64,000 nt of DNA, from NCBI GenBank assembly GCA_039602395.1, contig JBCNJP010000017.1, forward strand, positions 87,185,160-87,249,159, written 5' to 3'. The translations under genes were made by a program, and so were the position numbers. The DNA is from Deinandra increscens subsp. villosa. Lineage: Eukaryota; Streptophyta; Magnoliopsida; Asterales; Asteraceae. How positions within the stretch are numbered: position 1 is the first letter of the stretch; each line of letters opens with the position of its first letter. A model generated the notes under the pieces. The model saw only the letters and a list, made by a program, of their open reading frames with translations, was not told where the DNA came from and ran no database searches. Below, one piece after another: positions 10,341-21,542 of this stretch.

Positions 10341-11871
10341 ACGGATCTAATTTGTAACCCTAATTTGTCGGAATCTTTGTAGTCGGTCGATTGATCGATC
10401 TTGCCGGTGATTTCGTAGAGGGTGGAGGAACCGATGAGGGAAAGAACCGATGAGGGTCGATTGTAACCCTAGTTTGTACTTGTTTGAGGGTTTGCTGGTG
10501 ACGTACCTGAAATCGTCATCGTGGAGGGTGGAGGAACCGATGAGGGTGGAGTGAATTTTCCTGCCCCAAATCGCCGCTGAAGTTTGGAATGGGAAGGAGC
10601 GGGAGTGAATTTTGAGAATTAGTACAAAAGTTACAAAACTTTTGGGGAAAATTTTGGAGGGAAAAATTATAAAACGACGGAAGCTTCTTGACGCGCATAT
10701 TTTAAGCGTCCTCCGTGTTTTTTTTTTTGAAATATGACATAAATTCTTGACACGCAAAAATGCGTGTCATGAATTCTTTGGAATTACCTATAATTGACAT
10801 TTTATTTTGACACTTCAGTTTTTGCACGTCAAGAATTATTGAGTGTCATCGTTCGCGTGTCAAGGAAAGCAGTTTTTGTAGTAGTGATGCCTTCTCGATT
10901 TCTTTATTTTGTTGCTCAACTGTAGTGAAAAATAAGGCCAACTATTATGTATGTTTCCTGTTTTACAAACATTAAATGTTTGTATTTTGGCAATTTCTAT
11001 CATTATTGCACATGTGCATATATGTTAACTTCTGTACTACACATGTGCATTAATTATATTTACATACATATGCACATGTGCGACAACCTTAACAGTGCCG
11101 CAAATATTACATATAGTGCTATTTTTTATTACACACGTGCAGTAATCATGTTTAAGTGTATAATAATATAAATATACCTGCAGACTCATATTTTATGTTT
11201 GAGCTTTCTTCCCTTTGTCCTTTTTTTCCTTTTTTGTTTTCCCACCGCTATTCACATCACTGTTGTCCCCTTCGTTATCAACATACGTACACCTTTCTGT
11301 TCCTTGCCCGAACCCCCCATTAGCTATCTCATATTTCTCCCTGATCTTCAACATGTCTAAGTCCAAAACTTTAATGGGCTCATGTTACGTTACACATTTA
11401 TTCCCTCACATGTCATGCTGTCCACATATGCGAGCTACACGTTATTACAAGATCCGACATGTCAGATTATTATTATTATTTTTTATAGTAAAGTATTAAT
11501 ATTCTAGTAATAGCGTTGTAAACACGTACTGTAAGTACCAGCAACGGACCCGTGAATCTTATATTAGGCACAAACCTTACCCAGTTTTCTTTGCATCTTT
11601 TTGATGCTCCAATGATATAGTTGTTCCAGTTTATACTATCCAAATTTGTGTCATTTTTTATATTTGGCAAGTAATCGAGCTTCATATACTCATTGGTACC
11701 TGCTTCTGCCATCACACTTATAAACACCGATATGAAATCTAGTTTGAACATCATCCCAGCCTCTTCGATGCTATCTATCTTCTCTATAGCTTGAACCCTT
11801 GTGATGTAAGCATTCGGGTACCGTGCTTTACATTCTTTACCAATTGGGTGGAGCTTTTTCTTCATTGTTGG

Positions 11872-12258
11872 TTATAGGTCAAATCCTTGATTTTGCAGCC
11901 CAAATAACTGTGAGATCCTTTCATGGTCGACCTTGATCTTTTCTGTTCCGAGGTCAATTTCCAAAGTTTCTAGATTGAACTTATCCACCACAAAATGCCC
12001 TAATTTTCCGGGTATCGCGTCCACCCTTAATTTTAGGATATGCCCCATTCCCATTTGTCTCACCGCTGCCCTCTGGTTTTCTTTCAACTTAGCGACTGCT
12101 TTGAACAATTGGTGTGGTGCTGACCTAGTTCTTAATGAAAACCATCCATCATCATTTTTTACTTCAGTCTCCTTCCCATTTTTTCCTTTAGCACCGCCTT
12201 TTCGTCCTCCCGTCCTACTTTTTGCTTTTTTACATTTCTTTGGTATTTTTATCTGCAT
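11872..12258 (-). pseudogene. Copy B, N-terminal exon segment 1
   Basis: 128 codons, differing from 99-485 by one visible residue (RTGG versus RMGG), with the same TAA ending after GFDL. The next segment, 11476-11865, continues MKKKLHPIGKECKARYPNAY as in copy A. The shared stop shows the two copies descend from one already altered parent, or that both use a cryptic splice here. Confidence 0.65.
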
Positions 12259-13168
12259 AGCATATAGTGTTTTAATACAAGTAACATGTTTATAATATGT
12301 GTAAAAAACAATTGTACGTGTATGTCAACATAATTTAAGTTTTTTTAACTTTATTGCACGTGTGTAATAATAAATTGTTATTATTATTGCACATGTGCAA
12401 TTATGCCAGTAAACATTACATTATGTCATAACAACCTCATTTTGCACTATTTTGAATTAACATACCTTCAGGGCTGTCCTCAATTGGCTATATCTCCGGG
12501 TCGTAGGCTACTACCTTTCTACTACTTCCCGTCGGCTTGTTACCCGGCTCATTCTATACTAATGTCATATCCATCGTCGCAGCTTTAGTATCTGTGTTAA
12601 CCCATTATTTGTATTAGTCATATAGTTTTAGTTGCATTTTAAGATTACTGCACATGTGCATCTATATTTATAGACCCATTATTTTTTCATTTAATATTAT
12701 TACACATGTGAAATAATATTAACAGTTCCACGTTTTGTGTCATTACTGTGTTTTTTTATCACAGTTTATGATTGCTGTACGTGTGCAATAATCTTATCAT
12801 GTGTATTGTTATTTTTTGTTATAATTTTTTTATTGCACATGTGTAATTTTTTTTATTGTTCTTACCTGATTTCTTTCTTTTTCTAGTTTCTTGCCTCGTT
12901 CCTTCTTTCAAGGCATTTATATCCTGCCGCCTTTTCGTCCTCGGTTCAAGCTTGTAAGCTGTAACAATTAATGATATATGTTTAGTATTAATAATGTATT
13001 TTTTTCATTTTATACATTAACGACTTAATCCATATATTACCTTCTTTTTGCTTTTTGGTATCATCGTCGGATGTGGTATATTTTTTTTTCTTCAGATGAC
13101 GGAACACTGTCGTCTTTGTCAAGACCTCCTTCTTCATCATCATCATCGTTGTCTTCTTCGTCATCTTC

Positions 13169-13462
13169 TTAATCGTCATCATTGCCTTCTTCATCGTCTT
13201 CTTCATCATCACCACTGTTGTTTTCCCCACTATCTTTTTTATTTTCTTCTCCTCTGTCTTCTTTTTCTCCACTTTCATCTTCTGTTTCATTGTTTCCGTT
13301 GTGCTCACCATCTTCTTCTAAGGCGCTTTCAAACTGTTCAACATCCGATATTTTACCATCCCTTGCTGATTCATTGTTTACTTTCATTATTTCAGCCTTT
13401 TTCTCTGTTGCCTTATTATCGTTTACTTTGCTGTATACGACTTTTAGACGCTTCAGTGTCAT
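13169..13462 (-). pseudogene. Copy B, acidic 5' exon
   Basis: Open stretch MTLKRLKVVYSKVNDNKATE followed by about 60 residues that are mostly Glu, Asp, Asn and Lys (for example DESGEKEDRGEENKKD and a final EDDEEGNDDD). Low complexity, so homology cannot be argued. Acidic tails are common in the family N-terminal to the conserved block. A TAA interrupts the repeat-rich region near 13169. Confidence 0.45.
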
Positions 13463-14018
13463 TTTTTGTGTGATGAACTTGTTAGAATGTATACTTGTTC
13501 TAATTTTTTAATTGCACTGGTTAAGTGTAATAACATAACATTACATGGTTTTTTTGTTTCTTCTTCTTCGATGTTATTTACAACATCTGAGTTTGATAGA
13601 TCATTTGTGTATTTGCTATCAAAATGAGAAGCGATCCATGAGCTCTTCCTTCATGATAGAAAAAAAACAGAATTATTAAATATGTTGCTTTTCAAAGGTC
13701 GAATTGTTTGTGTTGGTTTTAAAATATATCCTCACTTCGTTGTGGCTCCATTTGCACCTGAATGAAACACAAAGCCAAATAAGTATCGATAATAACAGAA
13801 CAGTAGCGATTTCACGAGTATTTAGGGTTTTTTTTTCTTCTGTAAACTGTGTTTGAATGCTAGTTTTTTTTTGTGAAATAGGTAAAAATTGTAACGATTC
13901 TTACCTTTTTGGTGTTAATAGTTCCTTCGATTGATGTTTAGTTCCTCCGATTGCTTCCTTTCTTCGTTCGATTGACGGTTTTTCGACCGTTTACCTATTG
14001 TTTTTCAGAGAAAAGAAT

Positions 14019-14441
14019 TGTAGAGACCTGAAATTTAAGGCTTTTGCATTAGATTGATTTGGGCTTGTTTAGTTGTTTTGGGCTAGTCTTAATATGTAAA
14101 TGGGCTAATATGTGTAGGGGTTTAGGTCAGATTTTGGCAACATGGGCCTAGGGGTTTACGAAACCCTTTAACTATATATAGGGTTTTATTATGTTTTGTA
14201 AAGGTTGCTTGCGTTTTTGTGGAAGTCTAGTGGTGATATCGAAATTCTCACAGAGAATTTCGATCAAGGTGTAATCAGCAATCAATCTAAAGTGGTTTCT
14301 TCTAATCGGTTTGTCTTTAATTGCTTTATTACATTTTTCGATTATTGTTTAGTGTGTTTGTTCTTGAATCGCCTAGTTAAACCGGATTCCGCACGGTTTC
14401 ACTAGTTTAGATATCGCGTGAGGGTTTATTTGATCCTTACA
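14019..14441 (+). repeat. 5' LTR of the SIRE-type copia element
   Basis: Begins TGTAGAGACCTG and ends GATCCTTACA, so it has TG...CA ends. A TATA-like ACTATATATAGGG at about 14171-14183 is the likely core promoter. A perfect 10-bp stem (14240-14249 with 14253-14262, CGAAATTCTC/GAGAATTTCG) lies downstream, probably in the transcript start of R-U5, and contains the TTTCGATC motif repeated in the leader. Differs from the 3' LTR at three single bases. Confidence 0.93.
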
Positions 14442-14443
14442 AT

Positions 14444-14458
14444 TGGTATCAGAGCCAA
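14444..14458 (+). promoter_or_regulatory. Primer binding site for initiator tRNA-Met
   Basis: TTGGTATCAGAGCCA follows the 5' LTR after two bases. It is complementary to the 3' end of plant initiator tRNA-Met and would prime minus-strand DNA synthesis. Confidence 0.92.
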
Positions 14459-14642
14459 GAAACGCAAGTTTCGAGGCTCTCGCGATATCAGATTCAAGGT
14501 TTTGAGTACTAACGATTTGAGTTTTCTGGTGATTTTCAGCTTTTAGCACTGTCGGAGGTGTTTTTGTGCAGGTTACAACACGTGACAGAAGGTTCGGAAG
14601 GCTGTGCGTGTGTTTTTGGAACTTCTCGACCCTTCAAAGTAC

Positions 14643-15045
14643 TTTTCGATCAGGTTTTCTGGTCGAAAAGCCCTCCTCTGCCGCCTAAATCGATCGAGAA
14701 GCCCCCCTCTGTGGCTTTTCGATCCATTGCTATTGCTCGAAAAGTCCCCTAAGTGACTTTTCGACCAGCCTGCCCAATCGAGAAGTCCCCTTTTGTGACT
14801 TCTCGATCAGTTTCACCGATCGAAAAGTCCCTTTAGAGACTTTTCAATCCGACCCTGTCAATCGAGAAGTCCCCTTGTGACTTCTCGATCAGCCTCCATT
14901 GATCGAAAAGTCCCCTGAGACTTTTCGATCCATTGTGCCTCTTGATCGAAAAGTCCCCTTTGAGACTTTTCGATCCAGCCCTTACTTTTCGATCGGATCT
15001 GACTTTTCGACCCGCATCATCCCGATCGAAAAGTACTTTTCGATC
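14643..15045 (+). repeat. Array of nine stem-loops built on (C)TTYTCGATC in the copia leader
   Basis: Nine inverted repeats of 10-12 bp: 14643/14659, 14692/14713, 14737/14755, 14778/14797, 14818/14838, 14862/14879, 14901/14919, 14944/14964, and the perfect 22-bp palindrome at 15024-15045. Loops are mostly CCCCTTTGA-like. Stems alternate between CGAAAAGTC/GACTTTTCG and CGAGAAGTC/GACTTCTCG, and one has AAGCC/GGCTT, so both arms change together. The array sits between the primer site and the gag start, where retroelement packaging and dimerisation signals lie. Confidence 0.85.
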
Positions 15046-15116
15046 AGCTCGTTTCAGCCGTAAACCACTTTTCGATCAAGCTTTTTCGGCAGTAAACCCT
15101 TTTCGATTCTGAAGAT

Positions 15117-16107
15117 ATGGCCTACGACATGTCGAACCTGTCAAGTGTCACTCTGGAAATGGACTCTAAAATCGGAACATCTGCCAGACCGCCTCGTCTG
15201 ATGTCTGGCAAGGACTTCATGAGCTGGAAGTATAGGTTCGTCAACTACGTCAACTACAATGACGCTAAGATCATGCGATCGATCGAAGTGGGAGATTTTG
15301 TTCCATCTACTCCAGGAGCACAGGGTCAACCACCTGTTCCTAAGGAAAAGAAGGATTGGATTGATGATGACTGGGACAGAGTTGATACGAGATAGAAATG
15401 CACTGGCTGCCCTGACCATGGCTTTATCCCCTGAAGTTGCTGAAGCTTTCAAAGAATATACCTCAGCTAAGACTCTGTGGGATGCCCTTATAGCAGCCTA
15501 TGAGGGTAATGATGATATGAAAGAATCCCGCAAAGAGAATCTGAGGGAAATGTTCAATGAGTTTAACTATATTCCTGGTGAAAACATTGAGTCCCTGCTT
15601 CAACGTTTCATCAAGATAGTCACTGGGATGAAAGATGCTGGAGTGACGTACACTCAAGTAGAGGTCAACAGAAAGCTGGTTAACTCTCTTCCACCTAATT
15701 GGGACAGCACCATTGAACTGATTGAGAAGACTGTGTAAATGTCCACTTCGTCCCTAAATGAGCTCATGTCCACCATCAGGGCCTACGAGGAGAAGAAACA
15801 GAAGAGGGAAAGAAAAACTGGCAATGGAGCATTAGTGAATCAGCTAAACCAAGCATTCATTTCACAGCCAGCTGTCGCTCCAGTTGATCCACCATCAACC
15901 CCAATGGGATTCATTGCACAAGCCGCTGGGTCAAGTTCATCTGGAAATTCAAACAGTGTTTCTCTGGATATAAATACCTTGTCTAAAGATCCCAGCTTTG
16001 CCCTTGGGGTGGGAATTATGAGTTGCTATCAGGCACTCGTTGCAGGTTCCCTTCTTCCCATGGATCTGTCCCCAGATGATGTGAATCAAGTGAACCCGAT
16101 GATTTAG
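15117..16107 (+). pseudogene. Copia gag (N-terminal and middle part), disrupted
   Basis: Starts at ATG 15117 (MAYDMSNLSSVTLEMDSKIG) and contains a UBN2/gag-type core: LMSGKDFMSWKYRFVNYV, NALAALTMALSPEVAEAFKE, LWDALIAAYEGND, LLQRFIKIVTGMKDAGVTYT. Gag forms the particle in which reverse transcription occurs. The frame shifts near 15370-15395 (a TAG ends the first frame), a TAA at 15736-15738 interrupts KTV-MSTSSL, and a further one-base loss near 16098 shifts the frame into the zinc-knuckle segment. Not functional as read. Confidence 0.85.
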
Positions 16108-16112
16108 AACGC

Positions 16113-16988
16113 ATGGATATATCTTATCAGATGGGAATGTCTGCCCTACGAGCTAGGCAGTACATGGAAAAGAAGGGACAGAAGGACTGGAATGGCGGAA
16201 AGGGGATAAAATTAAGTTTTAATAAGGCTAATCTGAGGTGTTACAACTGTAATGAGTATGGGCACTATGCCAGAGAGTGCACCAAACCAAAAGTGGATAG
16301 AGAAGGCAAGGCTGATAACAGGAGTGAGAACGTGAAGGCGGAGGCAAGAAAGAATGATAAGGCACTGGTGGTTCAACACACACCAGGATATGACTGGACA
16401 CCTCAGGTGGAGGACCTCAGTCTTACACTTGACCATGTGGCCTTGTTAGCAAAAGAAGAAGCACAGAAAGAAGCATCTGAGGAATTCTATCACGCGTTCA
16501 TGGCAAACATAACTCCAGGATCCTCCGCAAGCAGCTCTGAGGAACAGCCAAGGAGGCCTGTCAGCAACCTATGGTATGTTGACAGTGGTTGTTCCAGGCA
16601 TATGACGGGCGACATATCTCTTCTACATGACTTGGAGAAATTTGATGGAGGTTATGTGTCGTTCGCCGGAGGAGTTGATGGTTATATCAGTCAGAAGGGA
16701 ACGGTTCGAAATGGTTGTCTCAGCTTCCACGATGTCAATTACGTGGAGGAATTGAAGCACAGTTTGCTGAGTGTTTCGCAGATATGTGATCGGGATTATC
16801 CAGTCTTATTCAACAACAAAGAATGCCTTATTCTTAAACCTGGATATTCCATTCCCGATGACTGGGTGCTTATGAGAACACCCAGATATGGTAACTCTTA
16901 TGTTCTGAACATGCAGAAGCCCCCCACATCTGAGGTGGCCGGTCTCATATCTAAGACAGCTGAGAATCATGCACAGCTGTGGCACTGA
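16113..16988 (+). pseudogene. Copia zinc knuckle, aspartic protease and pre-integrase region
   Basis: Carries the CCHC knuckle CYNCNEYGHYAREC (RNA binding, gag C terminus), then the protease active site WYVDSGCSRHMTGD, then the gag-pre-integrase block LLSVSQICDRDYPVLFNNKE. The aspartic protease would cut the polyprotein. The segment ends at TGA 16986-16988 inside LWH-RLGHMN, where an Arg codon is expected; CGA to TGA is the change produced by deamination of a methylated CpG. Confidence 0.88.
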
Positions 16989-18269
16989 AGATTGGGGCAC
17001 ATGAATTTGAAGAACCTGAATTGACTTGCCAGAGGAGGGCTTGTCAAAGATCTTCCAATTAATGAATTCATTCTGAAGGAGAAATGTGTGGCTTGCGCTA
17101 AGGGGAAGCAGCACAAACGTCCACATAAACCGAAGATCTTCAACAGAATCTCAACACCGCTGGAGCTACTTCACATGGACCTGTTTGGTCCCGTCAGTAT
17201 GTTAAGCCTTAACCGATGTGCATTCTGTTTGGTTATTACTGATGATTTTTCTCGTTTCACCTGGGTGTTTTTCTTGTCCAAGAAAAGTGATGTTGCAGGT
17301 ATTCTTATCGCCTTCATCAAGCTTATTGAAAATAAATTGAAGCACAAAGTGAAGACCATTAGAAGTGATAATGGCACGGAGTTCAAGAATCAGACTGTCA
17401 ACGATTTTTGTGCTGATAAGGGGATTGAGCATCAATACAGTGCTCCTTATACACCCCAGCAGAATGGCGTCGCAGAAAGAAGAAACAGAACTCTGATTGA
17501 AGCTGCTCGCACGATGTTGTGCGATTCAAAGTTACCGACCATGTTCTGGGCAGAAGCAGTTAACACTGCTTGTTATGTCCAGAATCGGGTCCTCATCAAT
17601 AAGCGGCAGCAGAAAACACCATACGAACTTATATACAATGATAAGCCCAGGATTGGTCACCTTCGGGCGTTTGGGTGTTTATGCACAGTCTTAGTTAACA
17701 CTGATGTTCCTAAATTTGCTGCTAAGGCTGATGAATGTTATTTTGTAGGTTACTCTGCCAGCTCCGCTTACAGGGTCTTCAACAAAACCACTGGGATTGT
17801 GATGGAGTCGACAAATGTAGACTGGCTAGAAGACAATCCATCTGATAGCGGCGTCGGTCCTCCTCAAGCTTTCGACTACAATCAATTCTTCCGCCCGTTG
17901 GGGTTAGACCCTGTTTTAGCTGAGGAATTGTATGAAGAAACAATTTCAGGACCATCTGTCTCACACTCCGTCGCAAAGCCCCCTGTCCCTGCTCCTGTAA
18001 CAGATCCTACACCTGCACAGGAGACTGTTGATCTTGTGGAGTCTCACACACAAGAAACATATGCAGAAGTTGACCCAGCTCCCGACTCTCCTCAGATACT
18101 CGGAGCTGATCCTGAAAATGAAGCTGATACACATGAAGAACCGGATCTCTCAAATCTGCCTCCTGAAATTCCAGTTCAAGCTACTGCAGAGACCAGAATT
18201 CAGAAGTACCACCCCTTAGATAACATCATTGGTCCCATAGCATCTGGGGTGGTCACAAGAAGCCAGTAA
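16989..18269 (+). pseudogene. Copia integrase
   Basis: Zinc-binding end RLGHMN...CVACAKGKQH, then the rve core with HMDLFGPVS (first Asp), IRSDNGTEFKN (second Asp) and PQQNGVAERRNRTLIEAART (Glu), and the C-terminal copia segment AFGCLCTVLVNTD through FVGYSASSAYRVF. It would insert the DNA copy. TGA at 17022-17024 interrupts the zinc-binding end, and TAA at 18267-18269 stops the frame in the linker before reverse transcriptase. From 17088 to 18266 the frame is open. Confidence 0.9.
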
Positions 18270-19397
18270 GGAGACATCAATCATTGCATGTTCTCCTGTT
18301 TCATCTCACAGATTGAGCCCCCCAACATTACTATGGCCTTGACCGATCCTAGTTAGGTGGAGGCTATGCATGAAGAACTCAATCAATTCTCTCGGCTTCA
18401 AGTTTGGAGGTTAGTTGAAAGGCCAGCTGACAAAAAGGTCATCACTACTCGGTGGCTGTATAAAAACAAAAAGGATGATAACGGTGTGATTGTCAGAAAC
18501 AAGGCCAGATTGGTGGTTCAAGGCCACAAGCAAATTCAAGGTGTGGATTATGATGAGGTGTATGCACCGGTGGCCCGCTTAGAGGCAATAAGGGTATTCT
18601 TGGCATATGCTTCGTAGATGAATTTCACTGTCTACCAGTTGGACGTGAAAACTGCTTTCCTATATGCTGAAATGGATGAAGAAGTTTACGTCACTCAACC
18701 TCCAGGGTTCATTGATGAGGAACACCCGTATCATGTTTTCAAGCTTGACAAGGCTTTATATGGGTTGCATCAGGCTCCTCGGTCATGGTACAAGACTCTG
18801 ACTGATCATCTTCTTGCCCATGGTTACACACGAGGCATTGTTGATCAGACACTTTTCAGAAAGGAGGTTGGGCAAGACATTATCATGGTGCAAGTCTATG
18901 TTGATGACATCATCTTCGGATCGACAAATGACGACTTGTGCAAAGACTTTGAGAAAGTTATGCGCACAAAATTCGAGATGAGTCAAATGGGCGAGATGGA
19001 GTTTTTCCTCGCATTGCAAGTGAAGCAGAGTGACAGTGGGATCCTGATCCATCAAGCTAAATACGTTACTGAGATTTTGGAAATATACAAAATGGTGGAT
19101 GCGAAGCCGGTCTCCACACCCATGGCAGCAAGACCTGCCCTTACAAGGGATCCAGATGGGCAACCAGTGAGCGAGCACATGTACCGGTCCATGATTGGGT
19201 CCTTGATGTATTTGACCGCCAGCCGTCCAGACATCATGCTAGCTGTGTGCCAATGCGCACGCTACCAGGCTAATCCTAAACTCTCTCATCTTTCTGCGGT
19301 CAAACGTATTTTTAAATATTTGAAGGGTCGGCCTCGTCTAGGCCTCTGGTACCCTAAAGAGTCTGGATTTAACTTGTATGCTTTCTCTAAACAGTGA
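18270..19397 (+). pseudogene. Copia reverse transcriptase
   Basis: RVT_2-type domain: VEAMHEELNQFSRLQVWRLV, TTRWLYKNKKDDNGVIVRNK, LDVKTAFLYAEMDEEVYVTQ, the catalytic VQVYVDDIIFGSTN, then FEMSQMGEMEFFLALQVKQ and MIGSLMYLTASRPDIM. It copies the RNA into DNA. Stops at 18354-18356 (TAG) and 18615-18617 (TAG), and a frameshift at about 19390 just before RNase H (the open frame ends with a TGA at 19395-19397). From 18618 to 19394 the catalytic core is open. Confidence 0.9.
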
Positions 19398-19845
19398 CTA
19401 TGGTGGAAATGAGCTTGACAGGAAATCCACGTCTGCTGGAGCTCAATTTCTAGGCGACAGGCTGGTGTCTTGGCAGAGTAAGAAACAACACACGGTGTCC
19501 CAGTCGACAGCCGAGGCTGAGTATGTTGCTGCATCTGCCTGTTGTTCTCAGGTGGTCTGGTTGCAGCATCAATTGGGAGATTACGGTTTGAATTTTTTCG
19601 ATACTCCCATTTTTTGTGATAATAATGCTGCTTTGCAAATTGTGAAAAATCCCGTGCAGCACTCAAAAACCAAACACATAGACATCAAAACGCACTTCAT
19701 TCGGGATTGCTATGACCGACGGCTCATTCATTTGGAGAGGGTGGCATCGGATGACAATGTGGCGAACATGTTCACAAAACCCCTTCCAAGTGCAAATTTT
19801 GAAATGTGTCTCAAGGGCCTTCGGATGATAGCCTTTGATGAGTAG
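19378..19845 (+). pseudogene. Copia RNase H and C-terminal end of pol
   Basis: Copia RNase H signature: DYGGNELDRKSTSAGAQFLG, SWQSKKQHTVSQSTAEAEYV, then IFCDNNAALQIVKNPVQHSK, KTKHIDIKTHFIRD and the terminal VANMFTKPLPSANFE. Removes RNA from the RNA-DNA hybrid. Open to its natural TAG at 19843-19845, but out of frame with the reverse transcriptase before it. Confidence 0.9.
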
Positions 19846-21542
19846 TCTGGCAACTTTATCCTTTTCTGTATTTATGTTTCTTTCATTTAATTAAAAAAAA
19901 AAAGGGAAAAAAAAATTAAAAAAAAAAAATAGTGTCCTTTTGGTTATTTAAAAAAATCTAAAAGCAAGGGGAAGATATAAGAAAATGTCAAGTATTTTCT
20001 CTAAAGTGTGTGCTTTTAAATTTTTTTTGGTTTTGGATGACCAGGTGGGACGTGATATAAATTTCCAGGTGTTTGCTGACTGACACGTGTAAGGTGGAAG
20101 TGAAAAGCAGTGATTCATGGTTGATGTGCTTGGTAGGCTCTGCTGAGGATCAATCAAAAGGTATGTTTTATCACAACACTTGAAGATAACGTATGATGCT
20201 TGAAAGGGAACACACACTTAGGTTAGTACAAGTTTTATTTGACTGTGCATCAGGTATCCTGAGACACACGCCCGGTTCTAAGTATTGATGTCATGCTCAA
20301 AAATCCCATTCCCTCTGCTTTGCGTAAGCAATGACCTGGGAATGTTGTACGTGAGTCAGGACTCCTCTGTTCTGCGAAAGCGGAGACCTGGAACCACCCT
20401 GATCCACGTACGTTTCAAGATCACATTGTATATATGACAAACCAAAAGATGCCAAGTGCACAATCAAAAGAGACCCTCAAGCGTCCAAAACCCTCAGCCT
20501 TTGTCACTGATGAGAACGTTGTTAAAAATGTTTCAAAAATTCAGTTGACTTTGTATATTATCCAACAAAACCTCCGTGATCTATTCTTTTCTTTTCTCAA
20601 CCCCTCTGGAGCATGACGTTGGGCTTAAGGAAAGGTGTCGTGAAAAATGTTGTACGGAAACCAGATGTGCTTGATAGAATGTACAACATATACCTAGGAC
20701 TTATGTGTGTGAACTGGATAGATTTTCATAATTAATAAACCTTAAAAGATAAATAACGTGATGAAACTTCTTGAGTAAGCGAAAGCAGCATGAGTTTAAA
20801 GATTGGACCAAAATACCAGTAATCGCCTGAACACGCGAAGTAACCGAAGCTGAAAAGGGTTCCTCAGTCACAGACAATCTGGTATGATCCCTGACAACGC
20901 CTTTTCACTTAAAATCCAGGTGTTATACTTATCTTGTATTATTTTTCTGATTTATGGTATTTGTGGTAATTTTATTAATTTTCAATTTTTAATCTTTTAA
21001 GTAAATATTGCCAGATCGTAAAACTCTCGGGCTTGATTTCAGGGGAAGTTTTTTCTATAATCAAGGTTTGTTTAAGAATTGGGGATTAATTTGTCAACTT
21101 TTAGAACTTTGTTGAAGTGAAAATGAGATTGTTTAAAAGTTTTGGGTAAGTTTTTGTTCAATCTCAAAGTAGAGGGGGTGTGTGTGTAAATTTTTTTAAA
21201 AAAAAATCTTTGAAACAAAAGAGAGGAGGCCGGCCCCCTCCTCTCTCACTTCCTTCTTCCCCTTTTCGACTTCAAACCCTAACACAGCCACCCACCATCT
21301 CCGATCACCGCCATTCACATCCGCCACCACCATCGACCACCACCACAACCCTCGCCACTCTCCTGCGAACTCACGACCACCCCCCTCATCGAAAACCGTC
21401 ACCCGAACACCCTCCATCACCCACAGCCTTGCCGCCGCTCCTTCTCTTCAATTCGCCACCATCCGCCACTGCTCCAGTCATCCGACGCACCTCTACGGTC
21501 GGAATCGATCTCCGATCTCAACCCCGGCGTCAATTTCGAGCC
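19846..21542 (+). other. Copia spacer between pol and the additional ORF
   Basis: A-rich start (19890-19930), an internal purine tract (19962-19981), and a pair of similar 28-bp units CTCTGCTTTGCGTAAGC... at 20313 and CTCTGTTCTGCGAAAGC... at 20365, each with ACCTGG. From about 21235 a CCACC/CATC-rich segment precedes the additional ORF start and probably is 5' UTR of a subgenomic or spliced RNA. A Pro-rich open frame (21180-21611) spans it but looks compositional. Confidence 0.6.
19962..19981 (+). promoter_or_regulatory. Possible internal polypurine tract
   Basis: AAGCAAGGGGAAGATATAAG shares the ten bases AGGGGAAGAT (19967-19976) with the terminal polypurine tract at 24570-24579. It may act as a second plus-strand priming site or mark the old 3' end of an element that later gained the additional ORF. 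Inference from sequence similarity only. Confidence 0.45.

Larger units (their letters stand above)
5713..10886. mobile_element. CACTA-type DNA transposon, non-autonomous, carrying host gene fragments
   Basis: Starts CACTACTACAAAAACTG and ends with its exact reverse complement, CAGTTTTTGTAGTAGTG. Subterminal zones (5713-6010 and 10680-10886) are packed with CTTGACGCGCAAAATGCG-type repeats in both orientations, the layout of En/Spm elements where a TNPA-like protein binds. The 3-bp duplication typical of the superfamily fits: ATG follows at 10887-10889 and the only readable base before the element is G. No TNPD/transposase_21 coding region is seen. The 5.2-kb body instead holds minus-strand exon fragments (XRN, GH9, unknown) separated by noncoding sequence, so movement would need transposase in trans. 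Confidence 0.85.
10887..14018 (-). pseudogene. Ulp1-like pseudogene, inverted partial copy B
   Basis: 10887-12356 is the reverse complement of about 1475-1 at roughly 98% identity. Beyond 12356 it supplies 5' exons that precede the window in copy A: about 12478-12592 (contains two stops), 12866-12962 (YKLEPRTKRRQDINALKEGT), an acidic exon about 13169-13462 (SALEEDGEHNGNNETEDESG) and about 13555-13646 (SSWIASHFDSKYTNDLSNSD). The copy ends at the CACTA junction in the middle of the charged exon, so the protease domain is missing or lies in gap 1. Its 5' flank was split by the copia element at 14019 and resumes at 25003. Confidence 0.75.

Noticed and set aside
13048..13473. Plus-strand His/Leu/Cys-rich and Ser-rich ORFs
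   Set aside because: They are antisense shadows of the acidic GAA/GAT-rich exon of Ulp1 copy B.
21180..21542. Pro/His-rich protein 21180-21611
   Set aside because: Composition-driven frame over a CCACC-rich leader; the last codons coincide with the proposed first exon of the additional ORF, which has a better supported start at 21543.
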